Origin: Phialocephala subalpina
Taxonomy: Eukaryota; Ascomycota; Leotiomycetes; Helotiales; Mollisiaceae
Length of the DNA stretch: 25,981 nt
Reading direction: 5' to 3'
NCBI GenBank assembly: GCA_900073065.1
Contig: FJOG01000036.1
Span: forward strand, 219,633 to 245,613
A program made the position numbers and the translations under genes. The notes under the pieces were generated by a model, which was given only the letters and a program-made list of their open reading frames with translations, did no database searches and was not told where the DNA came from. Shown here piece after piece: positions 1 to 8,200 of the stretch. How positions within the stretch are numbered: the first letter of the stretch is position 1; every line of letters starts with the position of its first letter.

Positions 1-302
1 GAGAGAAGTGCGGGGTATAGCATACATGCCCCCAAGAGACACTGCTTACGAAAAAAGCAGCTTATATTTATTCTGCCTCATCAAGAGCACGTCATGAGCA
101 ATGTGGATTGAATGTCTGTCTGGTTCTTAAAACCCTTCATCCGCAAAAGCTCCGAAAAAATTTCGGTGCCAATTAAAACCCCCTAGCATATGGCCACGCC
201 TCCCGTCTTGCCAAATAGACCGAGTTTTGATCGCTACTGCCGCTTTCTCTCTTTCCCTGGCTCAAGATCCATGACTATATTCCGTCGCTGAGGACCGCAA
301 TC
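1..302. other. intergenic, no gene seen
   Basis: This stretch lies downstream of the minus-strand O-methyltransferase. I see no coding region. It carries one copy of the 10-mer GTGCGGGGTA at 8-17, which recurs at 3326 and 3507 and contains a GCGGGG core fitting the CreA/CRE1 consensus SYGGRG. No function can be assigned. Confidence 0.4.
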
Positions 303-1607
303 TCATGCCTTCGGAACAGCTTCAATAATAGAATACGCCGAGTTTGACTTCAAGAATCTGACCACCTCAAAACCAGCCTCGGCCAGGAACTCCCTCCACT
401 GTTTCTCTGTTCTTAATCCTCCCCCCATCTGCATCATCTGTATATCCATCAATGCCGCTTGAAGCGGCGCCCCAACTGGCGGAAGAATGGGCTCCATAAT
501 CAGAAGTCGAGAATGGCCCTTCTTCAGTGCTGGAAGTGTGTTTCTCAGGATTTGCTTTCCATTCTCGTCGCTCCAGTTCAAGAAGATTTGTCTGAATAGA
601 TAACATGCAGCTCCTATTAAGCTGGTTAGTATTGTAATTTCCGGTGATGGAGGAAAATGGGCCACCTTTGATGGGCTGTACGCTTTCAAGGAAGTTGTAC
701 GGAACTGCCTCAACACCCTCCGGAACCTGGACACTCTCAAGCGTCTCGGGAAGTTCCTCCAAAATCAATCTCCCTTTCAAATCCGGCAAGTGCTTCCTGA
801 CATCTTCCAATACGTGCCCCTGGCTGCCTCCAACATCAACGAGAGCCACTTCTTCACTCGAAGTAATCAACGCTCCAATCTCTCCCCGAAAATCATACAT
901 AGAAGCAAATCCGGTCTGAGACTTCGCTCTTTCCATGAGAACATGCCGCTTCATTTGGTCATCAAACCCTGCTCTCGCTTTGCTGTCTTTGGCGAGTGCT
1001 TGGTAGAAGCCGAGAGGCGTGTTGTTGCCATATTGGAATGGTGTTGCTGTGCCTGGGATGGAGCCTGGGTTGGTGTAGCTTGTTGCAGCGAGGTATTCTG
1101 GAAGTTTTGCTACTCCCGGGGAGGTGAACTTCACCATGCCCAAAAAAGCTGGGATGGAGAGAGTGGAGGAGAGACCGTTGTGAGAATACTTTTCTTCGCC
1201 AACTTCTGTGAATACTCCAGAAGCGGTGAGAATCCGCATCAATCGAGCTGTGAGGCGTCAGCCAGAATTCACTACGTCCATCTTTTAGACCTACCAATCA
1301 ATCTCGCATCAGCCCCGGTCCTTGCAGCCAATTCCTGGGCGGTCATAGTCTCCTTTGGCCATTTGGTGAGGATGCCGCAATCTGATGCGGCTCTATAACA
1401 TGGATGTACAGCATTGCTCATCGCAAAGGCTGTCGCCGCTTCATGTGGTTGTTGGACAGATGATGCGAGTTCCAGTGCAGTGGTTCGCAGTAGAGCTTTT
1501 GATTTCATTGCTTCAAAGGGTGACTTCGCGCTGGACAGAGAAGCGTAGACACCTTGAAGGCGTCGGAAGACATCATCGATTGCTGGATCTTGAGATGGAG
1601 ACGCCAT
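303..1607 (-). CDS. class II O-methyltransferase-like protein lacking the catalytic His (OMT1)
   Basis: Three exons (1607-1295, 1247-666, 613-303) join in phase to 401 residues, normal for fungal class II SAM-dependent O-methyltransferases (Methyltransf_2). Introns are 47 and 52 bp; the second has a TACTAAC branch point, and its position after 'IKG' matches an intron of OMT2 in this window. The N-terminal winged-helix dimerisation region comes first. SAM motif I is present as DVGGSQG (residues 242-248), and motif II as LILEELPE. The catalytic His-Asp-Trp motif reads L-N-W (310-312), so the base His is Leu. The second supporting Glu, in the 'ERS/ERT' motif, is also Leu (365), whereas Glu339 is kept. 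SAM binding may persist, but ordinary His-assisted O-methylation is doubtful. It may be a repurposed OMT fold (OMT-like pericyclases such as LepI are known) or a decaying enzyme. The ATG at 1605-1607 is the first in frame. The family is certain; the activity is not. Confidence 0.88.
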
Positions 1608-1794
1608 TCCGAAGACTTAGATTAACGAGGAGTGAGATTGGCGGTCCGAGAATCTGGTCTGAGTATTTATGTCAGCACTCTGAACCTTCAAGTTGGGGAT
1701 GTCCGTATTATGGCTGAGGGTACCTGCATTCCGGAACGCCGACGAAACAAATTATTCTCAAGGTTACCCCAGTTTTCTGGTCAGCCTCAAACAA

Positions 1795-2142
1795 TCATCG
1801 AAGCATCTCTCCCGTCCCTCTCGCACCGCCATCTTGTCTGCTAAATCCATTCAAAGTCCTCGTCCAATGGAGCTCAAAAATCTGACGTCGCAGTGTCACA
1901 ATCATCTTCTCCAACTCCTCGACACCAAGTCCTCCTTCTTGAGGGAATCGTATTAGGTCCCGTAGTGCACGGATTGTGGTAGTTTGCTGTTGGATCGCGA
2001 GACAGGTCTCACATACATCTGTTGAGTAGTAGTTCTCGTAGACCATTCTCATAGTGCACATGCATGTGGAATTACAGGGTGCTTTGAGCTCGTCCCATTT
2101 GAAGTCGCCGCAGGCGAAGGTGATCATTATGTAGAAACACAT
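1795..2142 (-). CDS. small Cys-rich/coiled-coil protein, tandem family member A
   Basis: An intronless frame of 115 residues that I cannot assign to a named family. The N-terminus carries the signature M-C-F-Y-x6-C-G-D, followed by Cys23, Cys27, Cys29 and a C-x2-C pair at 44/47. The pattern suggests metal binding but is unproven. The second half is rich in Leu, Arg and Glu and probably helical (heptad-like, about 50-100). There is no signal peptide, so it is probably intracellular. It is clearly paralogous to the two following minus-strand genes: Cys2, Cys11 and Gly-Asp 12-13 are at identical positions. It starts 188 bp from the OMT1 start codon on the same strand. The open frame and the paralogy support a real gene; the function is unknown. 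Confidence 0.6.
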   Translation of the reverse strand: MCFYIMITFACGDFKWDELKAPCNSTCMCTMRMVYENYYSTDVCETCLAIQQQTTTIRALRDLIRFPQEGGLGVEELEKMIVTLRRQIFELHWTRTLNGFSRQDGGARGTGEMLR

Positions 2143-2702
2143 CGCGAGGGCATAGAATAAGAAGATGGGAGTCGTTGATTTTGGGCGCTGTTTTGTGGGA
2201 CAAGAAGGAGAGAAGAATGCTGTGGGGTCAGACTTGTTTCAGTGATAAGGTTACGGTTCCACCGCTCTCAGAAAAAGCAATATGAAGTTATTCTGCCATC
2301 ACGACTTAAAAACATGACGCTTGCTCCTCGACCTAGGACTCATTTGAAGCTGGGATCTTGCTGACAAATTAATGAAGGACGTATACACACTCCTCAACGA
2401 CATTTTCGCCCTTCCGAATGAAAGAGAATATAGTCACGTGCTGTCACTCCCTTGCTTTCTCTTCGAGACTATGGAGTGGCTGCAACCTCAATGAATATAC
2501 ACAAGAGGCAATGCGTTTGATATTCATGGGATACGAACCTGAACCCCTTGCAAAGTCCGTCGCATCTCCCGAACTCCATTTCGGATCCTCGTCCGCTGGG
2601 GAACTTGCCAGCCATCGAAAAGCCATCCAAAGGTATGCATCTCCCTTTCCTGAGCTCTTGGGCTCTTCCTCAAATCCTTATAAAGTCTCCCACACTGTCC
2701 TA
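2143..2702. other. intergenic between tandem members A and B
   Basis: About 560 bp with only short, overlapping frames on both strands and no recognisable domain. It presumably holds the promoter of member A and the 3' end of member B. Confidence 0.4.
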
Positions 2703-3207
2703 TTATACCCCTTCTAGGTCGATAATCATAATATCGCTGCATTCCTGCTTCAGATCCTTCAAGTGCCTCGTAGCCACAGCTAGTGGCGCAACGTCCTCAC
2801 ACAGCTTCTTAAGCTTCTCCGGAATGTAAAGCTTCAAGGCTCCAACTTCGGGATCATGCTTGAGAAGGAGGAGTTGATTCCGTTCTCTTTGAATCTCTCG
2901 CTTCCGCAGTGATTCCTCCGACTCCACCATCCTGTCCAGTGTTTGCTCCAATAGTCTGAGGGATTTATTTCTCTGCCAGTACCTTGCGTCACTTTTCCAA
3001 TCAAAGAGCCTTTCATTCAGCCACGCGATGTGGCGACAATCGCGACAAACGGTGGGTCTTGTTGTTGTTCCCCACTAGGAATTTCTTGTTGCAGACCATA
3101 GGAGGATGGCTTGCTTTTAGCTCGTCGCAATGAGCTCTGAAAGGATCGTCCAAGAGGTTGCAGCTGTAGTCTCCACATGAATGTAGGAGTCGCTCGTAGT
3201 AGCACAT
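2703..3207 (-). pseudogene. small Cys-rich/coiled-coil protein, tandem family member B, frameshifted
   Basis: The ATG at 3205-3207 opens a frame with the same signature as its neighbours (M-C-Y-Y-x6-C-G-D, Cys2 and Cys11 in the same places). The frame stops near 3013, but the adjacent frame continues the family pattern with a C-x2-C-x2-I segment (C-R-D-C-R-H-I) and a long charged helical tail ending at the stop at 2703. The join needs one base fewer around 3045-3062. No intron of plausible length fits, because the only GT...AG candidates there are about 22 bp or remove the conserved Cys pair. It is therefore a frameshifted pseudogene or carries a one-base sequencing error. If the frame were continuous the protein would be about 167 residues, longer than members A (115) and C (129), mainly in the coiled tail. 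Function unknown. Confidence 0.6.
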
Positions 3208-3883
3208 CTCGGCCGCTTAAAAGACTTGAAGTCCTAGAGGTAGGTCGACAAAGAAAGCACTCGTATGGGTAGTGAGTTTGACGTCTTCGATGTGATGTCG
3301 AGGAGAGGGACGATGATCGTGTGAGGTGCGGGGTAATTGCAGACCGGCTCTTCATTGCTTCAAAAAGCAATGCAGATGTCTGTGTATCTTCCTAACCTGA
3401 AATATGGGGACATCGAGTCAGTCTGAGCGAGATTCAATGGTCTTCACACGCGTGTGTAGTTATAAGGCTAAGATGAAGAGATGTTGTTGCAAAGTGACCC
3501 AACTAAGTGCGGGGTACGGGCTTCAGCGGCGGTCCCAAGCGAGTCTTTCTGAATTAGCCCGCCTACACTACCATTTAGCGCCCGATCGCTGAGCTACAGG
3601 GCTATTACCGCTAAATATACAGCAGTCTCAACCCATAAATCCCAGGCGAGTTGAAGCACTGAAGCACTGAAGCACTGTGAGTGTCCGCTTAACGGTTTAC
3701 CACATATTTTTAGACTTTATACCAACTCACTATACAAACTCTCGAGGAACAAGACCATCCTTTGTGGCGTATCGTCATCTCAAAAGAACTCGTAACATTC
3801 TTCTCAATCAGTCCTTCTACCATACCGCCCACCTCATCATCCTTAGTCTCTCGCAGTCGAGATCCCAAATGCCGTCAATCACC
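3208..3883. other. intergenic between tandem members B and C
   Basis: No convincing gene. It contains two copies of GTGCGGGGTA (3326-3335, 3507-3516) and a short tandem repeat at 3653-3676. A tRNA-like stretch on the minus strand near 3520-3607 was considered and not accepted. Confidence 0.4.
3653..3676 (+). repeat. 8-bp tandem repeat, three copies
   Basis: Three perfect head-to-tail copies of GAAGCACT. It lies about 200 bp beyond the 3' end of member C. No function is implied. Confidence 0.9.
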
Positions 3884-4273
3884 TCACTCAAACTCCAAAA
3901 TCCGTACAACTTCTTCCCTCAAAGCTTTCAACTGCCTCACCCCTTGCTTCAGCGGCTCTAGCTTCGAAGACCTTCTCGACTCGATATATTCAATCTCGCG
4001 CACCAATCCCTCAATCTTCAGTTTAATCTCCTCAGCCTCTCCCCCATCCGCTTGCCCATCTTGCCCTATCAACGCTTCAAGTTTTCGCATCCTTCTGGTC
4101 TCCTTGACTATTCTTGAGCAGGTTCGGCATCTGAGTGTTGATTGGGAGTCGCCGTGATATGCCATCCGGAGTGGGCAAAATTGGCCGAAGCTGGTTTCTC
4201 TGGAGCAGTATGCTCGAAAATCTCCGAATTTGTAATCGCCACATGTGAAGGTGGTTTTATCATAGAAGCACAT
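3884..4273 (-). CDS. small Cys-rich/coiled-coil protein, tandem family member C
   Basis: An intronless frame of 129 residues from the ATG at 4271-4273. The N-terminal signature is M-C-F-Y-x6-C-G-D-Y, with Cys at 2, 11, 23, 33, 49 and 52. The last two form C-x2-C, and 'LRMAY' between them matches 'MRMVY' in member A. Residues about 55-125 are very rich in Glu, Arg, Lys and Leu and look like a coiled coil with a short Gly/Asp/Gln-rich hinge (about 70-80). No signal peptide or membrane segment. I do not recognise a named domain. A Cys-knuckle head with a coiled-coil tail suggests a metal-binding, oligomerising intracellular protein, as inference only. It is divergent from the alpha/beta hydrolase gene across 354 bp. 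It is the best preserved of the three copies. Confidence 0.65.
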   Translation of the reverse strand: MCFYDKTTFTCGDYKFGDFRAYCSRETSFGQFCPLRMAYHGDSQSTLRCRTCSRIVKETRRMRKLEALIGQDGQADGGEAEEIKLKIEGLVREIEYIESRRSSKLEPLKQGVRQLKALREEVVRILEFE

Positions 4274-4627
4274 GGTGGCGATGCGTACGTTTCGTAAGAA
4301 GTAGGACTTATTGACTTTTCACGAAGAAGTTGAGGCAAGTGGTGATATTGGAAAAGAGGAAGGCTGCTTTAGGGAGCGAATTTAGCGATCGAATCCCTAA
4401 AGCACTGACGTTGGTGCCTAGAAAAGGTGGGATTGGGGGCCGCTAGTGGTGCTGGGGTCGCTGAAGGTTTGCTTCAAAGCTCAGGAGATTCGTTCTTTTT
4501 CCTAAATCTTTCAAGCCCAACCCTTCTGCATCACCCCTCGTATCTATTCCCATTCCCTTCTTATTCATGATATTTCCGTGTCGAGTGTACTAAGTCGTGC
4601 TTTTCATTCTCATTTTAATTCGTCAAA
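4274..4627. promoter_or_regulatory. divergent intergenic/promoter region
   Basis: This 354-bp gap separates member C (minus) from the alpha/beta hydrolase (plus), so it must hold both start regions. The part nearest the hydrolase (about 4490-4565) is strongly pyrimidine-rich on the plus strand, common just upstream of fungal start sites. No clear TATA box is seen. Confidence 0.4.
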
Positions 4628-5599
4628 ATGTTCACATCGCAAGCCACGGGCTGGAACACCGAAGGAGATAAGTCTGGGATGGTCTCAATCGGCACTCACA
4701 AGCTCTTCCTCTCAGCCTCTGGTCCTGATCGCAAACCCGGAGAACCAATCATCCTTCTCATGCAAGGTCTCGGCAGCACAATTGCTGAATGGGTAGCTGT
4801 ACGACGTCTCGTTGTCCCCTTTGCACGATGGGTTCAATACGATCGATCTGGACTTGGACGCAGCGAAGCTCCTCCTCATCAACCCGACGCTATCAATGCA
4901 GCCGCTGTCGCGAGAGAACTAGAGACACTTTTGAAGAATTCTGATATCGAACCTCCATTCATAATCGTCTGTCATTCTTGGGGAGGCATCACAGCACGAG
5001 AATTTCTGCAGCTCCGACCCCGCGATGTTGTTGGTATGGTTTTCGTCGATGCCAACACCGAGAAGACATTTGATGGAGCAATTTGGCTCCTGCCTTGCGT
5101 GACAGCCATCACAGAAGGCTTGAGCTGGCCAAAGGGGACAGGACTCGAGGTTGACCAGGTTCTCTCTGACCGAGAATGGGCTGAAGTCAAAAAGTTCCAA
5201 GACGACCCTCAGAATCAGAAGACCGAAGCTGCGGAGTCGGAAGGATTCAAGAGTGATGGCAAAGCACTTGCCACCAAGTATCAGATCGAGAATAGGATAC
5301 TAGGGAATCATCCCATCAGTGTCATCAAGTCGAATACCTACAGAGATATGAAGCGCATGTTTGATGCTGGAGTTGCTGCAGGGAAGGGAACAAAAGCGGA
5401 ACGAGCAGAGTATGAGGAAGCACTTAGCGACTTCGATGAGGCGTGGACTACTCAACAACGAGAACTACTGAAGTTGTCTAACAGAGGTCGCTTCATTCAG
5501 ATCGACGATGCTGGACACAATGTTCAAATGCTCCAACCAGCAGTGGTCGCCAGAGAAATTCGATGGGTTTGGGATGTAGTTCAAGGTGTTGCAGCATGA
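4628..5599 (+). CDS. alpha/beta-hydrolase fold protein
   Basis: An intronless gene of 323 residues, the usual size for soluble alpha/beta hydrolases. The oxyanion-loop segment after the first core strand is MQGLGS (45-50), with Gln instead of the usual His of 'HG'. The nucleophile elbow is C-H-S-W-G-G (115-120), making Ser117 the nucleophile. His297 in DAGHNVQ is the catalytic His. Asp141 (after VFV) is a candidate acid; the usual late acid position is not obvious. There is a helical cap between about 150 and 280. No signal peptide, so it is probably cytosolic. The ATG at 4628 sits in a good context (AAAATG) and is the first in frame before the conserved fold. Substrate unknown: ester hydrolase, lactonase or C-C hydrolase are all possible. 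It neighbours methyltransferase genes, which would suit a metabolic cluster, but that is inference. Confidence 0.85.
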   Translation: MFTSQATGWNTEGDKSGMVSIGTHKLFLSASGPDRKPGEPIILLMQGLGSTIAEWVAVRRLVVPFARWVQYDRSGLGRSEAPPHQPDAINAAAVARELETLLKNSDIEPPFIIVCHSWGGITAREFLQLRPRDVVGMVFVDANTEKTFDGAIWLLPCVTAITEGLSWPKGTGLEVDQVLSDREWAEVKKFQDDPQNQKTEAAESEGFKSDGKALATKYQIENRILGNHPISVIKSNTYRDMKRMFDAGVAAGKGTKAERAEYEEALSDFDEAWTTQQRELLKLSNRGRFIQIDDAGHNVQMLQPAVVAREIRWVWDVVQGVAA

Positions 5600-5828
5600 T
5601 TGGTCAATGCTGGTACTTTCCGCATAACCCTTTGCCAAGAGTGGGATGCAACTGTGGGCCTCTGGGACGATCGAACGGGAGCTTCTTGTCAAAGAAATGA
5701 CTCATTCGAGCTGAACTTTCTGCAGCCCACGTGATCGGGACATAATTCAAAATCTTATCAAAGGTGTGAATCTTCATCTTCAACATCTACATCTACATGT
5801 ACGAGGTACCAAACCTAGATCCAATACC

Positions 5829-6449
5829 ATGGGAGAGACCTCCGCCACCCTGGAGAATCCTCCAGCCCAGTCACCATCATTCACCACCACGAAACTCACC
5901 AAGCCCGAAGAAGTCTCAAAGTACATGACTCAGCTCTGCCAAATCCTCCAAGACTGCGTCAACCAAGGAGCTTCAATCGGATTTCTCGCCCCTCTATCCA
6001 CAGAAGAAGCAACCACATACTGGACCCAAGTATCCAACCTCATAACAACACCCACCCAACACCTCTTCATCCTCACTTCCTCCTCCTCCACGCCATCAAA
6101 CCCACCAAACCCAACCATCCTAGCAACAGTCCAACTCACCGTCTCCCCCAAGATCACACACGTCCATAAAGCCGAAGTCGTCAAACTGCTAGTGGCCCCC
6201 TCAGCCCGCCGTCAAGGCATAGCGAGAAAATTGATGGAGCACGTAGAGGATTTCGCGAGGGATGAGGGCAAGGAGTTTTTGGTTTTGGATACGGCGACGG
6301 AGAGCCCAGCGAGGGAAATGTATAGGAGACTCGGCTGGGAGGAGTGGGGGACCTGTAAGGATTATGCGAGTTGGCCGGATGGGAGCAGGTGTGATGCTAC
6401 TTTTTTTAGGAAGGAGTTGGGTACCATAAGGACGCAAGAGGAGGAATGA
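5829..6449 (+). CDS. GNAT-family N-acetyltransferase
   Basis: An intronless gene of 206 residues. The chosen start at 5829 lies in ACCATGGG, a strong context. The frame is open back to 5766, but that extra part has no similarity to the fold. The core GNAT signature is clear: beta-4 'VVKLLVAP' (117-124) followed by the acetyl-CoA pyrophosphate loop R-R-Q-G-I-A (127-132; family Q/R-x2-G-x-G/A). Then comes 'FLVLDTATESPA' (150-161) and 'MYRRLGWEEWG' (164-174), the motif B end of the fold. The first 20 residues are Pro/Ser/Thr-rich and probably flexible. A GNAT transfers the acetyl group of acetyl-CoA to an amine; the substrate (small amine, amino acid, antibiotic or protein) cannot be read from the sequence. 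It lies 229 bp downstream of the hydrolase on the same strand. Confidence 0.85.
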   Translation: MGETSATLENPPAQSPSFTTTKLTKPEEVSKYMTQLCQILQDCVNQGASIGFLAPLSTEEATTYWTQVSNLITTPTQHLFILTSSSSTPSNPPNPTILATVQLTVSPKITHVHKAEVVKLLVAPSARRQGIARKLMEHVEDFARDEGKEFLVLDTATESPAREMYRRLGWEEWGTCKDYASWPDGSRCDATFFRKELGTIRTQEEE

Positions 6450-6738
6450 GACGAGAGGCCCTGGGTAACTTAGAAGTAACGAGTTCTTGAGATTGATTGA
6501 CTTTGCAGCCAAGTTTTTTTTTTTGTCGTGTCGTTCCTTCGATAGCGCGGTTCTGTTCTGACGGTACCAAGTTGAGCCTCGTACCTTGCGTGTCAAATCT
6601 TTTCGTTCATATGTACAGAGCCCTCCTCCAGGATTTCCCTATATACACTAACCCTTCCTACGAGCTTTTTTACATACAACCACACCACCTCTCCCCTTCT
6701 TCAGCCCATCCTCAACCTCACTCCTTCTCATCAACTTC

Positions 6739-7423
6739 CTAAGCACAAACACACTCATCATAATCCGCCACCGCCGCACTCGGACAATCCACACTCTCAA
6801 AATCCACCACAACATTATCCCCAAACACCTCACTCTCCGCCATAATATCAAAATGATAGCTATACCCATACTCATTCGTTCCTCCAACCGCTGGACACCA
6901 TTGGGCGTTGCCATTATTCGGACACAGGTTGGTGATCATGACGATGATGCTTTGGCCGGCGACGCCACCGGTTCCGCATGTTGAGCAGGGAGAGGAACCG
7001 GTGGAGGTTAGTTGGTAGCAGGTTCCGCAGCCGGTGCCGCACCAGGTGGCGCCGGTGGAGGAGAAGATTGCTTGGGAGGCGGCTGCTGTGTAGACGCCGC
7101 TGCTTATTCCCAACTTGAGGTATGTCAGTCGGTACGTGGAGTGTTGTTGGGGGTAGGAAGGCTGATTAAGGGTGGGAAGGAAGGTGAGGGATGGGGAAGA
7201 GAAGACGTGGTGATGGGGAGACGAACCTGCCAGCTAAAAGCACCACTACTAGTTCCGCATCCACAGGCCCCTTCTTGGCCATCGTAGTATCTCTGCGATC
7301 AATGTAAGTGGAGTGTTCTCAGATGCAGAGGGAGGCACAAACGGTGGTTGTAGCTTGACCACTGAGGGCGACAATTGGCGAGACAGCAACGGCGAGGAAG
7401 GTGAAGAGAGTTGCTGTCTTCAT
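6739..7423 (-). CDS. secreted GH45 endoglucanase (Cel45A/EG V-like), no CBM
   Basis: Exons 7423-7343, 7292-7227 and 7113-6739 join in phase to 173 residues (introns 50 and 113 bp). A signal peptide (MKTATLFTFLAVAVSPIVA, about 1-19) leads into the TTTRYYDG motif (Asp31), then CGCGTSSGAFSWQ. After the second intron come CGTCYQLTSTG, VMITNLCP and YSYHFDIM (Asp138). These motifs are very close to Trichoderma reesei endoglucanase V (Cel45A) as I recall that sequence. Asp31 and Asp138 fit the GH45 base and acid pair. Cys residues are abundant, as expected for this disulphide-rich barrel. The protein would act outside the cell on beta-1,4-glucan. It stops where EG V continues into a linker and CBM1, so it is a bare catalytic domain. 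A TATA box lies 66 bp upstream. Confidence 0.92.
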
Positions 7424-7488
7424 GATTGCTGATGCTCGAGTAGTGCAATCAGAGTGGGGTATCTTGGCAGGAGAAAGCAGAGAGACGA

Positions 7489-7496
7489 CTTATATA
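7489..7496 (-). promoter_or_regulatory. probable TATA box of the GH45 gene
   Basis: The minus strand reads TATATAAG about 66 bp upstream of the endoglucanase ATG. Nearby are a GTGGGG (7454-7459, fits the CreA/CRE1 consensus SYGGRG) and, on the minus strand, GGCTAG (7535-7540, fits the XlnR/XYR1 consensus GGCTAR). Short consensus matches are common by chance; only the TATA box is reasonably placed. Confidence 0.5.
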
Positions 7497-7499
7497 CTC

Positions 7500-8200
7500 A
7501 GTCATCGGCCCATTGTGCTAGTCATCTGGAATGTCTAGCCCTGCTAGTGCATGGATAAATAGATGAAAGATTCCCAACAGCGTGCTTCAGATGCATCTGA
7601 TCATTTCTTAAAAATCTAGAACCAATCATTCACGCACTCAGATAAACTAAAACAAACATCCCCAGGCTCGATCTCGCAAGCTCGGCAGACGATGCCGCTA
7701 GTGAAACAAAATCTGGGGTGCATCTGGAAAAACCTTGTCCTGCAAGGCGCTCCTCGGCGCCGTCGGCCCGTAGCGAACCAGTACCAGGATTATAGAGCAT
7801 GCTTGGAGGCGGAATTATCACTGCAACTGCATATAAAGGAAGTGGACTCTCCGAAACGATCAGGATCCCACGACTCGTCGTGGCGCGTTCCTCCAAGAAC
7901 GCGCGATTGACATTCGAAGAAAAGCACCGAGGCTCACAACGGCAAACGCGTTCCGAAGTTTGATGAAGCAACCAGATGACAAGGTCTGAGAACGTGGTAC
8001 TGGGTTATATTGGATAAAAAGGACAGGGAAATTTCTTAGTACAACCTCCACGACTTTACCCGGTAGTGAATGAGGGGCATCAAGACAAGCGAGCCCCTGA
8101 ACTTGACGACCTCCATCACCCCGCGCTGTAGCCATCCCCTCGATTCTTTCCAAAAGAAACCTTTAAACCGCGTGCATTCCATTGAAAGGTCGGCGTTTCG
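7500..8200. other. intergenic between GH45 and Ulp1-like genes
   Basis: About 700 bp between the GH45 promoter and the 3' end of the Ulp1-like gene. Short frames exist on both strands (for example 7630-7971 minus, 7692-7910 plus) but none has a recognisable motif or coding-like composition. Two adjacent palindromes lie at 7868-7904. Confidence 0.4.
7868..7904. repeat. two adjacent perfect palindromes
   Basis: CCACGAC-TC-GTCGTGG (7868-7883) shares its last base with GCGCGTTC-CTCCAA-GAACGCGC (7883-7904). Both arms are perfect in each. They could form a double hairpin in RNA or DNA. Confidence 0.75.

Noticed and set aside
790..1398. Plus-strand frame of 202 codons
   Set aside because: It is antisense to the O-methyltransferase exons, which have clear motifs and in-phase introns.
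3520..3607. tRNA-like stretch on the minus strand (TAGCTCAGCGATCGGGCGC resembles an A box)
   Set aside because: No matching D-stem, no B box (GGTTCGANNCC) and no acceptor stem; at most a decayed tRNA-derived SINE, which I cannot support.
7630..7971. Minus-strand frame of 113 codons between GH45 and the Ulp1-like gene
   Set aside because: No motif, no homology recognised, no credible start context, and it spans the palindromes.
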